DNA of 64,000 nucleotides from Hemerocallis citrina (Eukaryota > Streptophyta > Magnoliopsida > Asparagales > Asphodelaceae): NCBI GenBank assembly GCA_017893485.1, contig CM030366.1, positions 199,297,835 to 199,361,834 on the forward strand, given 5' to 3'. Made by a program: the position numbers and the translations under genes. Below are positions 1-10,079 of this stretch, piece by piece. The notes below the pieces were generated by a model. It had not been told where the DNA came from and ran no database searches. It saw only the letters and a program-made list of their open reading frames with translations. Position 1 is the first letter of the stretch, and each line of letters starts with the position of its first letter.

Positions 1-1365
1 TTTGGCCCTCAACTGGATCAAATTCCAATGTGTTTCGTAATATGTCAAAGAACTCATGGGGCTCATATTGTAGAAACACAAATTAAACATGTATTGTCTG
101 GAGCAAAGCTGTTATTTTTTGCCAAGCTTGCTTCATCCTCCTTGAAGTTCCTGTGGATGCATGTTCAAAAGAATCAGGCTTATCTGTACTAGCATTAGCT
201 GCAGCTCTTGTACCACTAGATGACAGTTAGTGAGTCTCTTTCAAAATATTTTCTTTACTGTTCGTAATATATTATAGAATTCTTGAAATATAATGTAGTG
301 ATTTAACGAGAAATTTTTTATATTGCATTATAAATTTTATGACCACGATGAATTGAACTAGGTTGTTCAGTGCAGAACGCAGTTTAAGTGATACAAATCT
401 ACATTCCCCGTAGATTTACTTAATCTTATCTCTACTTTTATTGGGGATAAGATCCTCGAAGGTACTTGCGGGTTCCATCCTAATTGAAGATCGCGATGAA
501 CAAATTAGCAGACATTCTGATGGTGATTATCGAGGTTGTAGTACTCTTCGTATCCCAAGCATATCCTGGTCGGGAGATGCAGTTGAACCAAAACTAGAAT
601 CAAATTCCCAATAGTTTTGGACACTTCTTTTGATGGAGAAGAAAATTATCATCATTTTACATCATAGGTGTTTTACTGTTCTAATGCTTTACTAAATATC
701 CAATTTATTTTCCTTCCATGGATATACTTTTAGTCATTACTTTTAGCTTTCATATCATTTATTTGAACCATATAGTTGCTTTTGTTCAAAGTCATGGATT
801 ATCGCAAGTTCCAAACTATTGCTTAAACACATTTTAGTTAAGTCTTTGCTACCGTAGTTGAATGTAAATTCCTGACAAATAAGAAGTACAGCTTAATTTA
901 GATTCACCCCATTTATTTGTTATGAATTCATATTATGCGGATTTTGCTTTTGTTGGACAAGTGTTGTTGGTTATTCTATTATAAAAGCAAGAATAAAAAT
1001 ATAGACGATCCGTTCACATTGATCTACAGATCTAAATTAGTCTAAACATGTAAACTCAAATCATTTAAAATTCATTTGCCCATCCATTGAGAATTACTCT
1101 TTATATTTGAATAATGAATGAAAGGATTACCTTATGAACAAGTGTGTATTATATAATATATGTGAACTGATATTACAGCAGAATATTAACTATGCAAGTG
1201 TAAAGTTGCTCTTAGTTAATAGTTTGTACACTTCCCATAGCGTCCTTTGGTTTTAATTATAAACATACAATGCTTAAGATGAATGCTCACTTTAATGATT
1301 TTTCCAATTCTTTTTGTTTCCAACTTTTTTTTAAAAAAATTAACTTATTAATAATTATATTTTTT
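1..1365. other. AT-rich sequence without an identifiable gene
   Basis: Two exon-like stretches occur on the + strand. At 138-230 an open frame ends in a hydrophobic, Ala/Leu-rich tail with residues CSKESGLSVLALAAALVPL, then a stop. At about 470-600 there is a second short open stretch. I recognise neither. They could be remnants of a gene captured by the Helitron whose 3' end lies at 4583, or the end of a gene that starts before the window. The rest is ordinary AT-rich spacer. Confidence 0.3.
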
Positions 1366-1370
1366 GTAGA

Positions 1371-2470
1371 TTATCTATATCAATGGACAAATCCCACAAT
1401 GAATACTCTATTAATTTCTTGCAAGAAAATCAACAATTGTGGACTATTAAAGTTTTGGTTACGAAACATTATGGTGTGAAAAAATACAAAAATAGTAAAG
1501 GCACAAGAAAAATCTTAAAAGTGGCACTTATGGATGATGAGGTAAGGTACTTTAAATATTGTTAAAATATTCATACATATAAATACATAAATAATTATTA
1601 ATACTAAATTTTCATCTTTTGTAGGGAACTAGAATATTGGCGATAATGTTCAATGAAGTGATGGAAGCGTTCCAACATACGCTTGAGCAACATAAAACTT
1701 ACTTAATTTCTAATGGAATACTAAAAAATGTCGACAAAAGATATAACCCAGTGCACGATAAAATTGACATCATTTTTAAGTTGGGAAGTGTCGTAGATGA
1801 AGTTGAGAAATTTTTTATCATTGATAAGGATAGGTACAAATTTGCAACGTAGACGAATTGTAAAGCACATCTTCTACTATCTTTAAAGGTAAAAAATTAT
1901 GTTACTATATATATATATATATAATTGCCTATTACTGACAAAGGATATCAAATACTAATTGCATTGAACTATAGATCTTTGTTTAGCAGTAATTAATGTA
2001 GGAGATGTAGATAAGGTAGACTCAAAATATGGTAATGAAGAAGAAAAGCGAAACCTTACAGTTGTAGGATTTAGGTAATATCGATTAATTAAGTTGTCTA
2101 ATAATTTACAAAATTGTTTTGTAATTCATACGCTTTGTCTTAATTTAAGGTCAAAATCAATTTTACTTACGTTATGGGAAGAACTAGCAATTAAGGAAGG
2201 AAAAGCTCTAAAAGAATTATCACTTAACATGTCAATTATTGTAATTATCTCTATAAATACCTCAAACTTTAGAGGTTTTATATACAATAAAAATTAACAA
2301 TCTTATTTATTATATATTTTATTTATTTATTTATTATTGATTTTTTAAACCAGATTCTCTCTCACATCAACAAACAACACTACAATAGATGAGATAAATC
2401 CGAATGAACTAGAAGCATATCAAATTCGAGAATGGAATAATTTATTTTGCATACCCTTCGTTCATTTTAT
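1371..2470 (+). pseudogene. RPA70-like ssDNA-binding protein relic, DBD-A and DBD-B exons
   Basis: Several short exons with plausible splice borders encode pieces resembling the large subunit of replication protein A, which binds single-stranded DNA through OB folds. The piece at 1383-1541 reads QENQQLWTIKVLVTKHYGVK and then KILKVALMDDE before a GT donor. The piece from 1625 continues with ILAIMFNEVMEAFQHTL and KTYLISNGILKNVDKRYN. Together these match the order of strands in RPA70 DBD-A. At 2150-2290, KSILLTLWEELAIKEGKAL and FRGF match DBD-B, and at about 2375-2440 INPNELEAYQIREW matches the DBD-B/C linker. Stops and missing segments break a continuous reading. RPA-like genes are common passengers or accessory genes of plant Helitrons, and a Helitron 3' end lies downstream on the same strand. 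I cannot exclude a relic of a host RPA1 paralogue. Confidence 0.7.
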
Positions 2471-2573
2471 TGATTAAGCTGATATGAGGCTATTATTGAT
2501 TTTTGATAAAAGCCACAATAAGTCTGGACCGTAGATCCTGTATTCATAAATTATATATCAGCCATCAAAATTC

Positions 2574-2574
<1 letters not shown>

Positions 2575-2625
<51 letters not shown>
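2575..2625. repeat. (TA)n microsatellite
   Basis: An uninterrupted AT dinucleotide run of about 48 bp separates the RPA DBD-B-like exons from the inserted MPS1-like segment. Confidence 0.95.
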
Positions 2626-2626
<1 letters not shown>

Positions 2627-2689
2627 TTAATCAAAATCATATCTATCTCTTCTCTCTGGATCTCTCCCCCAAAATTCCGACCATTCTCA

Positions 2690-3235
2690 AATCCTAAACA
2701 CTAACCACTCTAATCTCTTCTCTCCCGATCTCTCCCCCCAAATCCGGATCTCTCTCAATCTCTCAAAACCCTAACCCTAGCCCCAATTTCACTTCCAATC
2801 CCGACTCTTCAACCTCTGACCGGAACGCCGTCAAGCTCGCATTTGCCATCGCCCTCCTCCGGTACAAGAAGCTCAACTCCAGCCTCTCATACTCCCCCTC
2901 TTCCACTTCCGACATCCACAAATGGGAGAAAAATGCCAAGGATTGGAAGTCGGAGATCATAAGGCCCAGAGAAGAGCACAAGCAACTTGAAGATGGAAGA
3001 GAGGTTGAGGATCTACCTCAGATTGCCGCTTGCAAGTGTCGGTTTTTTGATGATTGCGGCAATTTGGACATGAGGGGTGGTGGTGGTGGTGATAAGCACT
3101 GGATTGGGGACGTTTTAAGAAGGAGATTCTTGAGTCTTGTAAGATGGAAGGAGAGGAGGAAGAGGGTGGAAGGGCCTTTGCAGATGAGGCATCTTTTTGT
3201 GTTCAACACTGAAAATGATTGCGGCGATTTAACAT
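2690..3235 (+). pseudogene. MPS1-like (MULTIPOLAR SPINDLE 1) exon-1 fragment
   Basis: A GC-richer island has a 5'-UTR-like start (pyrimidine-rich, with an AAACCCTAA telo-box motif) followed by an open frame. It reads NAVKLAFAIALLRYKKLNSS, then WEKNAKDWKSEIIRPREE, ACKCRFFDDCGNL, and WIGDVLRRRFLSLVRWKERR. By memory this order of motifs (hydrophobic helix, charged coiled coil, C-x-C-x-FFD, LRRRF..VRWKERR) matches the N-terminal part of plant MULTIPOLAR SPINDLE 1, a meiotic double-strand-break and spindle protein. Only the first part is present. It lies inside the RPA-like gene, between its DBD-B and DBD-C exons and in the same orientation, as expected of a captured gene fragment. The identification rests on recall, not a search. 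Confidence 0.5.
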
Positions 3236-3239
3236 TTAA

Positions 3240-4140
3240 CATAATTTTGTTTGTTTGTTTTAGGATAAATTGTAATGAAATTTTGTTAAAAAGTAATTCC
3301 TTGCAAATAAACAAAAGAAAAGTCATGAATGTGGAAGAAGTGAAACTATCTGACATTCTCTATTGTGCAGATGAAGATTCTTTTGAGGTATTATGAATAA
3401 TGAAATTATTTTTAAATATTTCGTTCAATTCTATATATGTCTATAAATATTTTGATGACTTCAAAAAAAAATCATATTTCAAGGCATTATACTACTATTG
3501 CAAAGTTTTGATCAAAAGTGTTAAAGACGTTAAAGATCCATGGTACATTGCATGCAAAATCTGTTCAACAAAAGTCAATGTTGAAAATGAAGAAGCCTAT
3601 TGTCGAAAATGTAAAAATAATAATGTTGAATATGAGCCAAGGTATACAAAACACCATATTGTTAGTTTTCCATCTTTCCATTCTTCAATCAAATTACTAA
3701 AAAAATAATAAACAATAAATTTTTATTAAAAAAACTAAGAATAACCTATTTCAGATATGTATTCAAAATCACAATAAAAAATACAAGTGCAGATGTAGAA
3801 TTGACTTTATTTGATGAGGAAGCAAGATGCATCATTGGCTGTTCCGCAAAAGACCTGGAAAATATTAAGAATAAGGTATAATATGTTATTCTTATAGTGT
3901 TACAAATAATTAAGAGCTAATTTCTTAATTTTATATGCAGGAAAAAAATGTTTAAGAATTTGATAGACGGACCAAGAAATGCATTGGAGATGAGTATACC
4001 TTTTTTGGTAAAATCACAAGATGTCCAATATGGAAGAAGAACTACAAGAATATTGACAAGATGCAAAATTAAAAAAGGATGAACAAGAAATTACAAGCAA
4101 TTTTAAGCTCAAGAAAGTTAAAGTCGAAAGTGATGATTGA
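3240..4140 (+). pseudogene. RPA70-like relic, DBD-C zinc-binding exons
   Basis: This continues the RPA70-like relic beyond the inserted MPS1-like piece. Residues at 3323-3390 (VEEVKLSDILYCADEDSFEV) fit the DBD-C lead-in. At 3510-3650 there is YYCKVLIKSV, then DPWYIACKICSTKVN, then AYCRKCKNNNVEYEPRY: the four-cysteine zinc ribbon of RPA70 DBD-C (C-x2-C ... C-x2-C) in the right order. The next exon (3755-3880) reads RYVFKITIKNTSADVELTLF, then DEEARCIIGCSAKDL, again as in DBD-C. The last part near 3940-4080 is interrupted by an in-frame stop. The C-terminal domain is thus better preserved than the rest, but the gene is not intact. Confidence 0.7.
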
Positions 4141-4538
4141 TCTTATAAAAAAACGATGATATCAGTTTTGGATTTACTAATTTGTTTTTTTAATAACATT
4201 TTTTAATATCAGTTTTAAGTTCAAGAATGTTAAAGTCAAAAATGATAATTAATCTTATGAAAAATACAATGATTATATCTTTATGTTTTAGATGAAACTA
4301 TTACGCATATAACTCTCTTTTACATCGTTCGAATTTTTGATTGAAATTTTTCTAGAATTGATTAAACTTGGGTTCTTGATGCTTGCTTCAAATCTGATTT
4401 CGATGAGCTTGTTGTTGTTGGAGTAATTTTGAAATTTACGGTTTGCTTTTTAAGATGATTGACTTAGTCGAATTTATAGTTTGAAGAATATGGGTGTGCT
4501 AAATGCAAGTATGTTTAGATAAAATTTTCAACATTTAT
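4141..4538. other. AT-rich Helitron-internal spacer
   Basis: No open frame worth calling. The sequence lies between the RPA-like relic and the Helitron 3' hairpin, and is probably the noncoding 3' part of that element. Confidence 0.5.
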
Positions 4539-4583
4539 GTGCACCAAGTAACATGCACTTGGTGCACGGTAAATTCCAACTAG
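4539..4583 (+). mobile_element. Helitron 3' terminus (hairpin plus CTAG)
   Basis: A perfect 11-bp stem (4539-4549 paired with 4557-4567, arm GTGCACCAAGT) with a 7-nt loop is followed after 12 nt by CTAG at 4580-4583 and then a T. Helitrons end in CTRR preceded by a short hairpin at about this distance and insert between A and T, so this meets all three expectations. It lies on the same strand as the RPA-like relic. I did not find a convincing 5' TC end between 1 and 1370; it may lie before the window. Confidence 0.75.

Positions 4584-4662
<79 letters not shown>
4584..4662. repeat. (TA)n microsatellite
   Basis: A nearly pure AT run of almost 80 bp starts at the T that follows the Helitron CTAG end. 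Helitrons prefer AT targets, so insertion into a TA tract is natural. Confidence 0.9.
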
Positions 4663-4666
<4 letters not shown>

Positions 4667-4795
4667 ATTTTTTAAGTAAAAACTCTGACATAGTCTGAAC
4701 TCAAACATGAGACCTCCTTCATATTACTTATGTACATGCAATACACGTAAATTGGTATGTTTACAAACGACAACTCCAACTCTCATATTATAATA

Positions 4796-4987
4796 CTAGT
4801 AATTTACACGTGCAATGCACGTCTTTATAAAAATGTATTTTTTTAAAAAAATTCCGATGTTGTCTGGCATCAAACCTGAGACCTCCTTTATATTAGTTAT
4901 GCATGTACATTGCACGTATTTGTTTGATTACAATACACGTGTTTTTTTGGTTACATAACCCTAACTCTCCCATTAAAATATTAGAGA
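4796..4987 (-). mobile_element. Short nonautonomous Helitron-like element, copy 1
   Basis: Read on the - strand, the element starts TCTCTAATATTTTAATGGGA (ending at + 4987, preceded by A). It ends with a 7-bp hairpin (ACGTGCA/TGCACGT, + 4808-4822), 8 nt, then CTAG (+ 4796-4799) followed by T. These are Helitron-type ends with no inverted repeats and no duplication. Length 192 bp, no coding capacity. Confidence 0.55.
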
Positions 4988-5131
4988 TTAAAAAATGTTT
5001 GTTTGTTTGTTACACATTTCACCCATTGAATATTAGTAAATTTGTTTGGTGTCAAAAGAATATTTATTTTATGACAAAAAAAACTAATTAGAAAATGCTT
5101 ATTTGTTACACAACTCTCCCATTAAATATTA

Positions 5132-5364
5132 CTAGTACTATGTGCGTGCGATGCACGTCTAAAAAAAATAAAGTCATCAAATTAAATGAATATATATAAA
5201 ATAAGAAAAAAAAGTTTATATTTGAATGTTTTGATTTGGGCTACACGTGCGGTGCACATTTATATTTGTTGGATACAGTTTGAACGTGTATTATACATGT
5301 TTATATAGTTACAAAGTTAGGGTTTGTTTGTTACAAACCCCAACTCTCCCTTTAATATAGTAGA
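5132..5364 (-). mobile_element. Short nonautonomous Helitron-like element, copy 2
   Basis: Read on the - strand it begins TCTACTATATTAAAGGGAGA (right end at + 5364, preceded by A). It ends with a 5-bp CGTGC/GCACG hairpin (+ 5145-5157) and CTAG (+ 5132-5135) followed by T. Similar in size and ends to the copy at 4796. Noncoding. Confidence 0.5.
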
Positions 5365-5365
5365 T

Positions 5366-5554
5366 AAATAGTATAATGTACGTGCGATGTATGCCTACTA
5401 AAAGTATTGTCATTAAATTAAATGAATATAACACATGCGGTACACGTATATATTGTTAGATTTAGTTTGGTTGTGTATTGCACAGGTTTGTTTAGTTACA
5501 AAGTTTGAGTTTGTTTGGTTACAAACTCCAACTCTCCCATTAAAATAGTAAAGA
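5366..5554 (-). mobile_element. Degenerate Helitron-like element, copy 3
   Basis: The right end (- strand 5' end) reads TCTTTACTATTTTAATGGGA, matching the starts of the two neighbouring copies. The left end retains a TACGTGCGATGTA hairpin-like motif near 5380, but its CTAG is degenerate. It directly follows copy 2. A further damaged copy probably occupies about 4680-4795. Confidence 0.4.
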
Positions 5555-5609
5555 TAAAGATGTTTGAGATTAAAGATTAGAGATATAAAATCATCAAAAA
5601 TTATCTTTT

Positions 5610-5643
5610 ATATAGATACATATATATGTGTGTGTGTGTGTGT
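5610..5643. repeat. (TA)/(TG) microsatellite
   Basis: A short TA tract runs into a TGTG tract just upstream of the outer Tat element insertion site. Confidence 0.85.
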
Positions 5644-5719
5644 TTTCTGCCTCTTTTCATCTCCTAAATCAATCTCCAAAGGCAGAGCATTGAGCCTAAT
5701 TACTTGAAGCCTTAGAGGT

Positions 5720-6314
5720 TGATATGGCTAAAAATAGGGGTTTAATCAAGACCGTCCAAATTGGGCACGAACCCTGAAGTTCAGGGGTAAAACGGTAATT
5801 TTACCTACAAAACGGGTCTGAAGCTGATACTGGGTCTCCTTCTCGCAGATCCAATAACCCGCGAACGGATCCACCTCAACTGGGTGCGGGTTTCAACCCG
5901 CAACGAACCCGGTCTGCCAGGATAGAATTAGGGTTTCTGATTAACATTAATCAACGGCCCTGATTCATATCTATCCTCTCACTGGGGATTAGGGATTACA
6001 TTCCTTATCTACACACAGGAATTACATGCCTAATCTGTTCCCTAAGACGCCTATAAATACCCCCCACCCATCTCCATTAAGAGGTAATCAATCTTTCACC
6101 AGTTTTTGCGCTCTTTCATAGTCTGCCAGATTACTGACTTGAGCGTCGGAGGGTGCGTCGCCGGGAACAACCCCGGTGTCTCGCACTTTTTGCAGGTGCA
6201 CGGCGGGAACGACGATCGACGCCCAAAGGAACAGGTACACAGGTTTTCTATTCAGTTTCCCTAAGAATCCACAAGTTCTATCCGTTTGCCCCCACACTAA
6301 ATTTAGCGGCAACA
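5720..6314 (+). repeat. Outer Tat element, 5' LTR
   Basis: 595 bp, TGATATGG ... GGCAACA. It contains a TATAAATAC box at about 6052-6060, followed about 40 bp later by GGTAATCAATCTTTCACC, a segment shared with the other two Tat LTRs of the window and probably close to the start of R. Confidence 0.95.
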
Positions 6315-6317
6315 GAT

Positions 6318-6336
6318 TGGCGTCGTCTGTGGGAAA
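6318..6336 (+). other. Outer Tat element, primer-binding site
   Basis: TGGCGTCGTCTGTGGGAAA begins 3 nt after the LTR. TGG pairs with a tRNA 3' CCA. The same site in the other two Tat elements reads TGGCGCCGTCTGTGGGAA, so this copy has one change. I do not assign the tRNA. Confidence 0.7.
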
Positions 6337-6386
6337 CTAACGAATAGAGACCTCTCCTCTTCCTGGTGAACAGATCTCCTCCGGCC

Positions 6387-7403
6387 ATGCCTCCTAGGAA
6401 AGTCAGATCGAGGGGGTCCAACCGGGCACCCAATCCTGATCAGCAGCAAGAAGTCCTTCCTGATCCCGCTCAGCAACAAGGGCAACTTCCCCCTACCGCG
6501 GAAGACCCGCTCCAACAGAACCTTCCCCCTCCTGATCTAAAGGGTCCTAACCCTCAGAAACAACCCCTTCATCAAGAGCATGTCTCCATCCGCAACACCT
6601 CCACGGACTCTATGGCCTCCCATCACCCCCGAGCCTCTGGTCGCCACAATACCGCCCCTAATCGCCAGAAAGATGATGACCTCCGCCGCCATCTGGAAGA
6701 AAAGCGGGCCCGAGAGGGAGCCTCCCGCCAACACCATCCGGGCGAGCGGTACCATAGGTCCCCCGTCCGCAGAGGGAGGAAAGAGTCCCCCGACCATTAC
6801 CGAAGAAGGTACTCTCCTGCAGGTCGGCAACAGCCCAGGAACAATGAGGCACCAATCACCCGTGCCGAGTTCCAGCAGTTCCAAGAGACCGTCCTGCAGG
6901 CTCTCAACCTCCGCCAAAATCCTAATGAGCCGAAGGTCCCGTCTCCTCCTCCAGTCTGAAGCCCTCGCCGACGGTCCCCATTTCCTCGTCCTGCTCCAAC
7001 CAACTCCCGGCGCACCCCAAGTCCTCGTCGCTCCCGATGTTACCATCGCCGCAGCCCTCGCTCTCTCTCATACGAAGACGAGTCTCGTGGCTCGACAGAT
7101 TACCGTCGGAGAGATGACACCATGAACCGCCGTCTTCATGAAGTAGAAAGACGCCTGGGTCAAATAAACCGAGAAGAGGAGTTCAGGGGGAGGACCCTAC
7201 GTCCTAGCCGACCCCTTTTCTCCCGAACCATAGTGGAAGCACCTGTCCCGTTCGGCTTCAAACCTCCCCAATTTGAGACATACACCGGGGAGACCGATCT
7301 AGTTGATCACATCGAAAGCTTTAAGACTTTGATGCTCCTCCATCAAGCTTCCGATGCCCTCCTCTGCAAAACCTTCCCCGCAACTCTCAAAGGACCGGCT
7401 TGA
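6387..7403 (+). pseudogene. Outer Tat element, gag N-terminal half (broken)
   Basis: ATG at 6387 (MPPRKVRSRGS) starts an Arg/Pro/Gln-rich Gag N-terminus that is open to a stop at 6957-6959. Homology to the inner Gag then resumes in another frame (RRLHEVERRLGQINREEE, later GFKPPQFETYTGETDLVDHI, the start of the retrotransposon Gag domain), so there is a frameshift near 6950. A TGA at 7401-7403 stands where related copies have Arg in GPAREW, a CGA to TGA change. Gag normally forms the cytoplasmic particle that packages element RNA; this copy cannot make it. Confidence 0.85.
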
Positions 7404-9168
7404 GAATGGTACTCTCGCCTAGCCCCCTCCTCAATATTCTCCTTCGAGCAATTCGAAACCCTCTTCGTCACACATTTCGTAAGCAGCCGTAGGGCTGAGA
7501 AGACCAGCATCTCATTGTTGCACCTCCATCAGAAGAAGGGGGAGAAATTGAGGGACTACGTGAAGAGGTTCACAGCTGAAGCCAGAACCATCGCATCCCT
7601 CGACCAGTCGGTTGCTACCGCAGCGTTCCAATCCAATGTCCTCAATTCCAACCTCCGCTCCTCCCTCGCCAAGAAGCCACCACAGGACTTTTCCGACCTC
7701 CTCCTTCGCACAGAAAAGTATATCCGGGCCGAAGAGGCCGAACAACAACCCAACTGGGAGGGGTCTACCTCCGGGTTTAAGAGGAAGGGAACGGAAGAAG
7801 AAGGAGCCAAGAAGCTCCAGAAGGATAATGCCGGCCAGCGCCGACCTCCCCCTAGATTTGAGAAGTTCACTCCCCTCACCACTAACATCTCCGCCATCTT
7901 CATGGAAGTCGAAAAAGAAGGGGTCTTGCCTCCAGCCCCAAAGATGAACACCCCCGCCAAGAGAAGAGATAGAGAGAAATGGTGCCGCTATCACCGGGAC
8001 CATGGGCATGACACTAACGATTGCCGTGCTCTGAGAAACGAGATCGAAGCCCTTATCCAGAGGGGGCAGCTGACGAAGTTTGTAAGAAAGGACCGAGCCG
8101 AACTTCCTCCCCAGCCTCGGGGGGCTAACAAGCATCCGGAACGAGAAGAGACGCCAGACTTTGAGGAAGGGCGAGTCCTCCACCTCATCCATGGGGGTCC
8201 AATGGGGGGCTCCTCGAACTCCTCTCGGAAAGCATTTATCAGAGAAGTCAATTCAGTCCGAGCCACACCTCCTCCCAAAAGCCTCGGGGTGCCTGTCACA
8301 TTCTCCGACGAAGATCTTGAGGGTGTCCGCACCCCTCATTGTGACGCACTCGTCATCAGTCTCCACATTGCCAATTTCAAAGTGGAGAGGATCTTAGTAG
8401 ATAACGGCAGCTCTGTCAACATCCTCTTCCTCGACGCTTTTAAGGGCCTGAAGCTCTCCCGAGACAGACTCAAGCCCGCCGGCTACACGCTCCATGGGTT
8501 CACAGGAGTGCCGGTGACTATTGAAGGGGTGATTACCCTCGATGTCACAGCTGGCAAAACTCCTACTACCCGCACGGAGTCGATGGATTTCATGGTCGTT
8601 GATGTCCCAGCAGCCTACAATGTCATTTTGGGTCGGCCCGGTCTAGCCGCCCTTGAAGCCGTCCCTTCTGCCTATCATCTCAAAATGAAATTCCCCACTC
8701 GGGCCGGAGTAGGAGAAGTAAGGGGCAATCAGGAGCAGGCCCCCAAGTGTTATATGACCTCTACCCTCGGACCCGTCCTCTCCTTAGAAACACTGGAAAT
8801 TCCCCAAGATGCTGCTCGGCCAACTTCTGAGCCGGTGGACGAGTTGGAGGAGGTACTCTTCTCTGAGCAGGAGCCGACCCACAAGTTCTTTGTCAGCAAG
8901 ACCCTCCCATCCGTCCTATACTCAGATATCGTAAAATGCATCCGAAGCAATCAAGACCTCTTCGCATGGTCAGCTGCAGACATGCCCGGTATCTCCGAAG
9001 AACTCTTGGTCCACCGCCTGAGCGTTGATCCGGGGTCCAAACCGGTTCAGCAGAAGAGGCGCAAGTTCGCCCCCGAGCGTCAGCTCGCTATAAAAGAGGA
9101 GGTAGACAAGCTGTTGAAGGCCCGATTTATACAGGAGGTAAACTACCCTGAGTGGTTGTCAAACGTAG
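7404..9168 (+). pseudogene. Outer Tat element, gag C-terminus, protease and RT start
   Basis: After the TGA the frame is open up to the inner insertion. In order: the rest of the Gag domain (SSIFSFEQFETLFVTHFVSS), a zinc knuckle of C-x2-H-x4-H-x4-C form (CRYHRDHGHDTNDC, about 7984-8025), an aspartic protease with active site LVDNGSSVNILF (about 8395-8430), a conserved SMDFMVV..YNVILGRPGLAAL stretch, and the RT lead-in (QAFAPERQLAIKEEVDKL-type residues around 9070-9120). The frame runs into the LTR of the inserted element after codons for NVV. The first part of the pol frame resumes at 18508. Confidence 0.9.
9164..9168. repeat. Target-site duplication CGTAG, left copy
   Basis: CGTAG flanks the inner element here and at 18503-18507. 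Removing one copy and the insert restores the RT reading frame (codons for NVVMVKKSNG). Confidence 0.95.
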
Positions 9169-9961
9169 TGATGCTGTTTATTTCTGAGGCACGTGTGGAA
9201 GCACCAGGTGTGAGTTCGAACTCAATTTGTATTGAAGGAGATTGCCGCTCGTCTGCCGACCTTCGGTTGACCTTCTGGGGCCTACGATGAGCTTGGAAAG
9301 GCGTTTGAAGGTTGGGCTCGGATCGGAAGGGTCGGATCCGAGGTCTTGTGTACCTGCAGACGGTCCTGAAACACCGGGGTTTGTCCCGGTGGCGGACCCT
9401 CCGACGCTCTAGTCAGTCTCTGTGAGAGAGTAGCAATAACTAGGTATATTTAAGTGGTCAAAGATTGATTACCTTCAAAAGGTGGATGAGGGTCTAGTAT
9501 TTATAGAGAATCCCAACCGGGTTTGGTTCCGCTTGGGGGCCGGGTTTGGATTCGAAAGCCCATGGGCCTGACGTGGCAGAAGGCCCAGGGGGTTTAGGGC
9601 GGTTGTGGTGATACCAGGAATGGTATAGGGCTGACGTGGCGAAACCCTTGGCGGTATTTGGAGCTGACGTGGCCCATCGTGAGTCCTCTGTGCATCTGGG
9701 GGAATCGGAGGGCCTAGGCTGCGCCAGGTCATCCCTCTGCCCCGCCAGAGAGGGGGGACGGCATGAGGGACTGCTCCGGATCGGACTCCGGGGGATACTG
9801 AGGCTCGTCAGTACGAGGAAGCCGGCATTGTGGGGGCAAACACGAGGTTCGGCGCCGACCCTGAAGGGGTCCGGAGCCGAACCAGATCGGTATTCTTGCT
9901 TTTCTGAGTAGGAATTGTATTGGGCCTTGGATGGGCCTCAGGCCATTTTTACACTGTCACA
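9169..9961 (-). repeat. Inner element, 3' LTR (left side)
   Basis: 793 bp; on the - strand it starts TGTGACAGTG and ends CAGCATCA. A - strand TATAAATA box lies at + 9498-9505, followed by GGTAATCAATCTTTGACC as in the other Tat LTRs. Open frames within it are duplicated in the other LTR and are not genes. Confidence 0.95.
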
Positions 9962-9984
9962 CAAGCCCCCCACTCCTGCCGGGG
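9962..9984 (-). other. Inner element, polypurine tract
   Basis: Read on the - strand, GGCAGGAGTGGGGGGCTTG directly precedes the 3' LTR. It primes plus-strand DNA synthesis. The outer element has a similar tract (GGAGTGGGGGGCTCA). Confidence 0.85.
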
Positions 9985-10079
9985 GTGCGGGAGCTAGCCG
10001 TGGAGGAGTGTTCCTGATTGTCAAAAATGGGAGGGCGGATCACAGGGCCTTCCTGGTGGTGCTGTCCTGAAGCTTGGAT

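Noticed and set aside
9475..9911. Open frames of 85 and 91 codons, repeated at 18016-18452
   Set aside because: They lie inside the two LTRs of the inner element on both strands; the perfect duplication reflects LTR identity, not a conserved gene.
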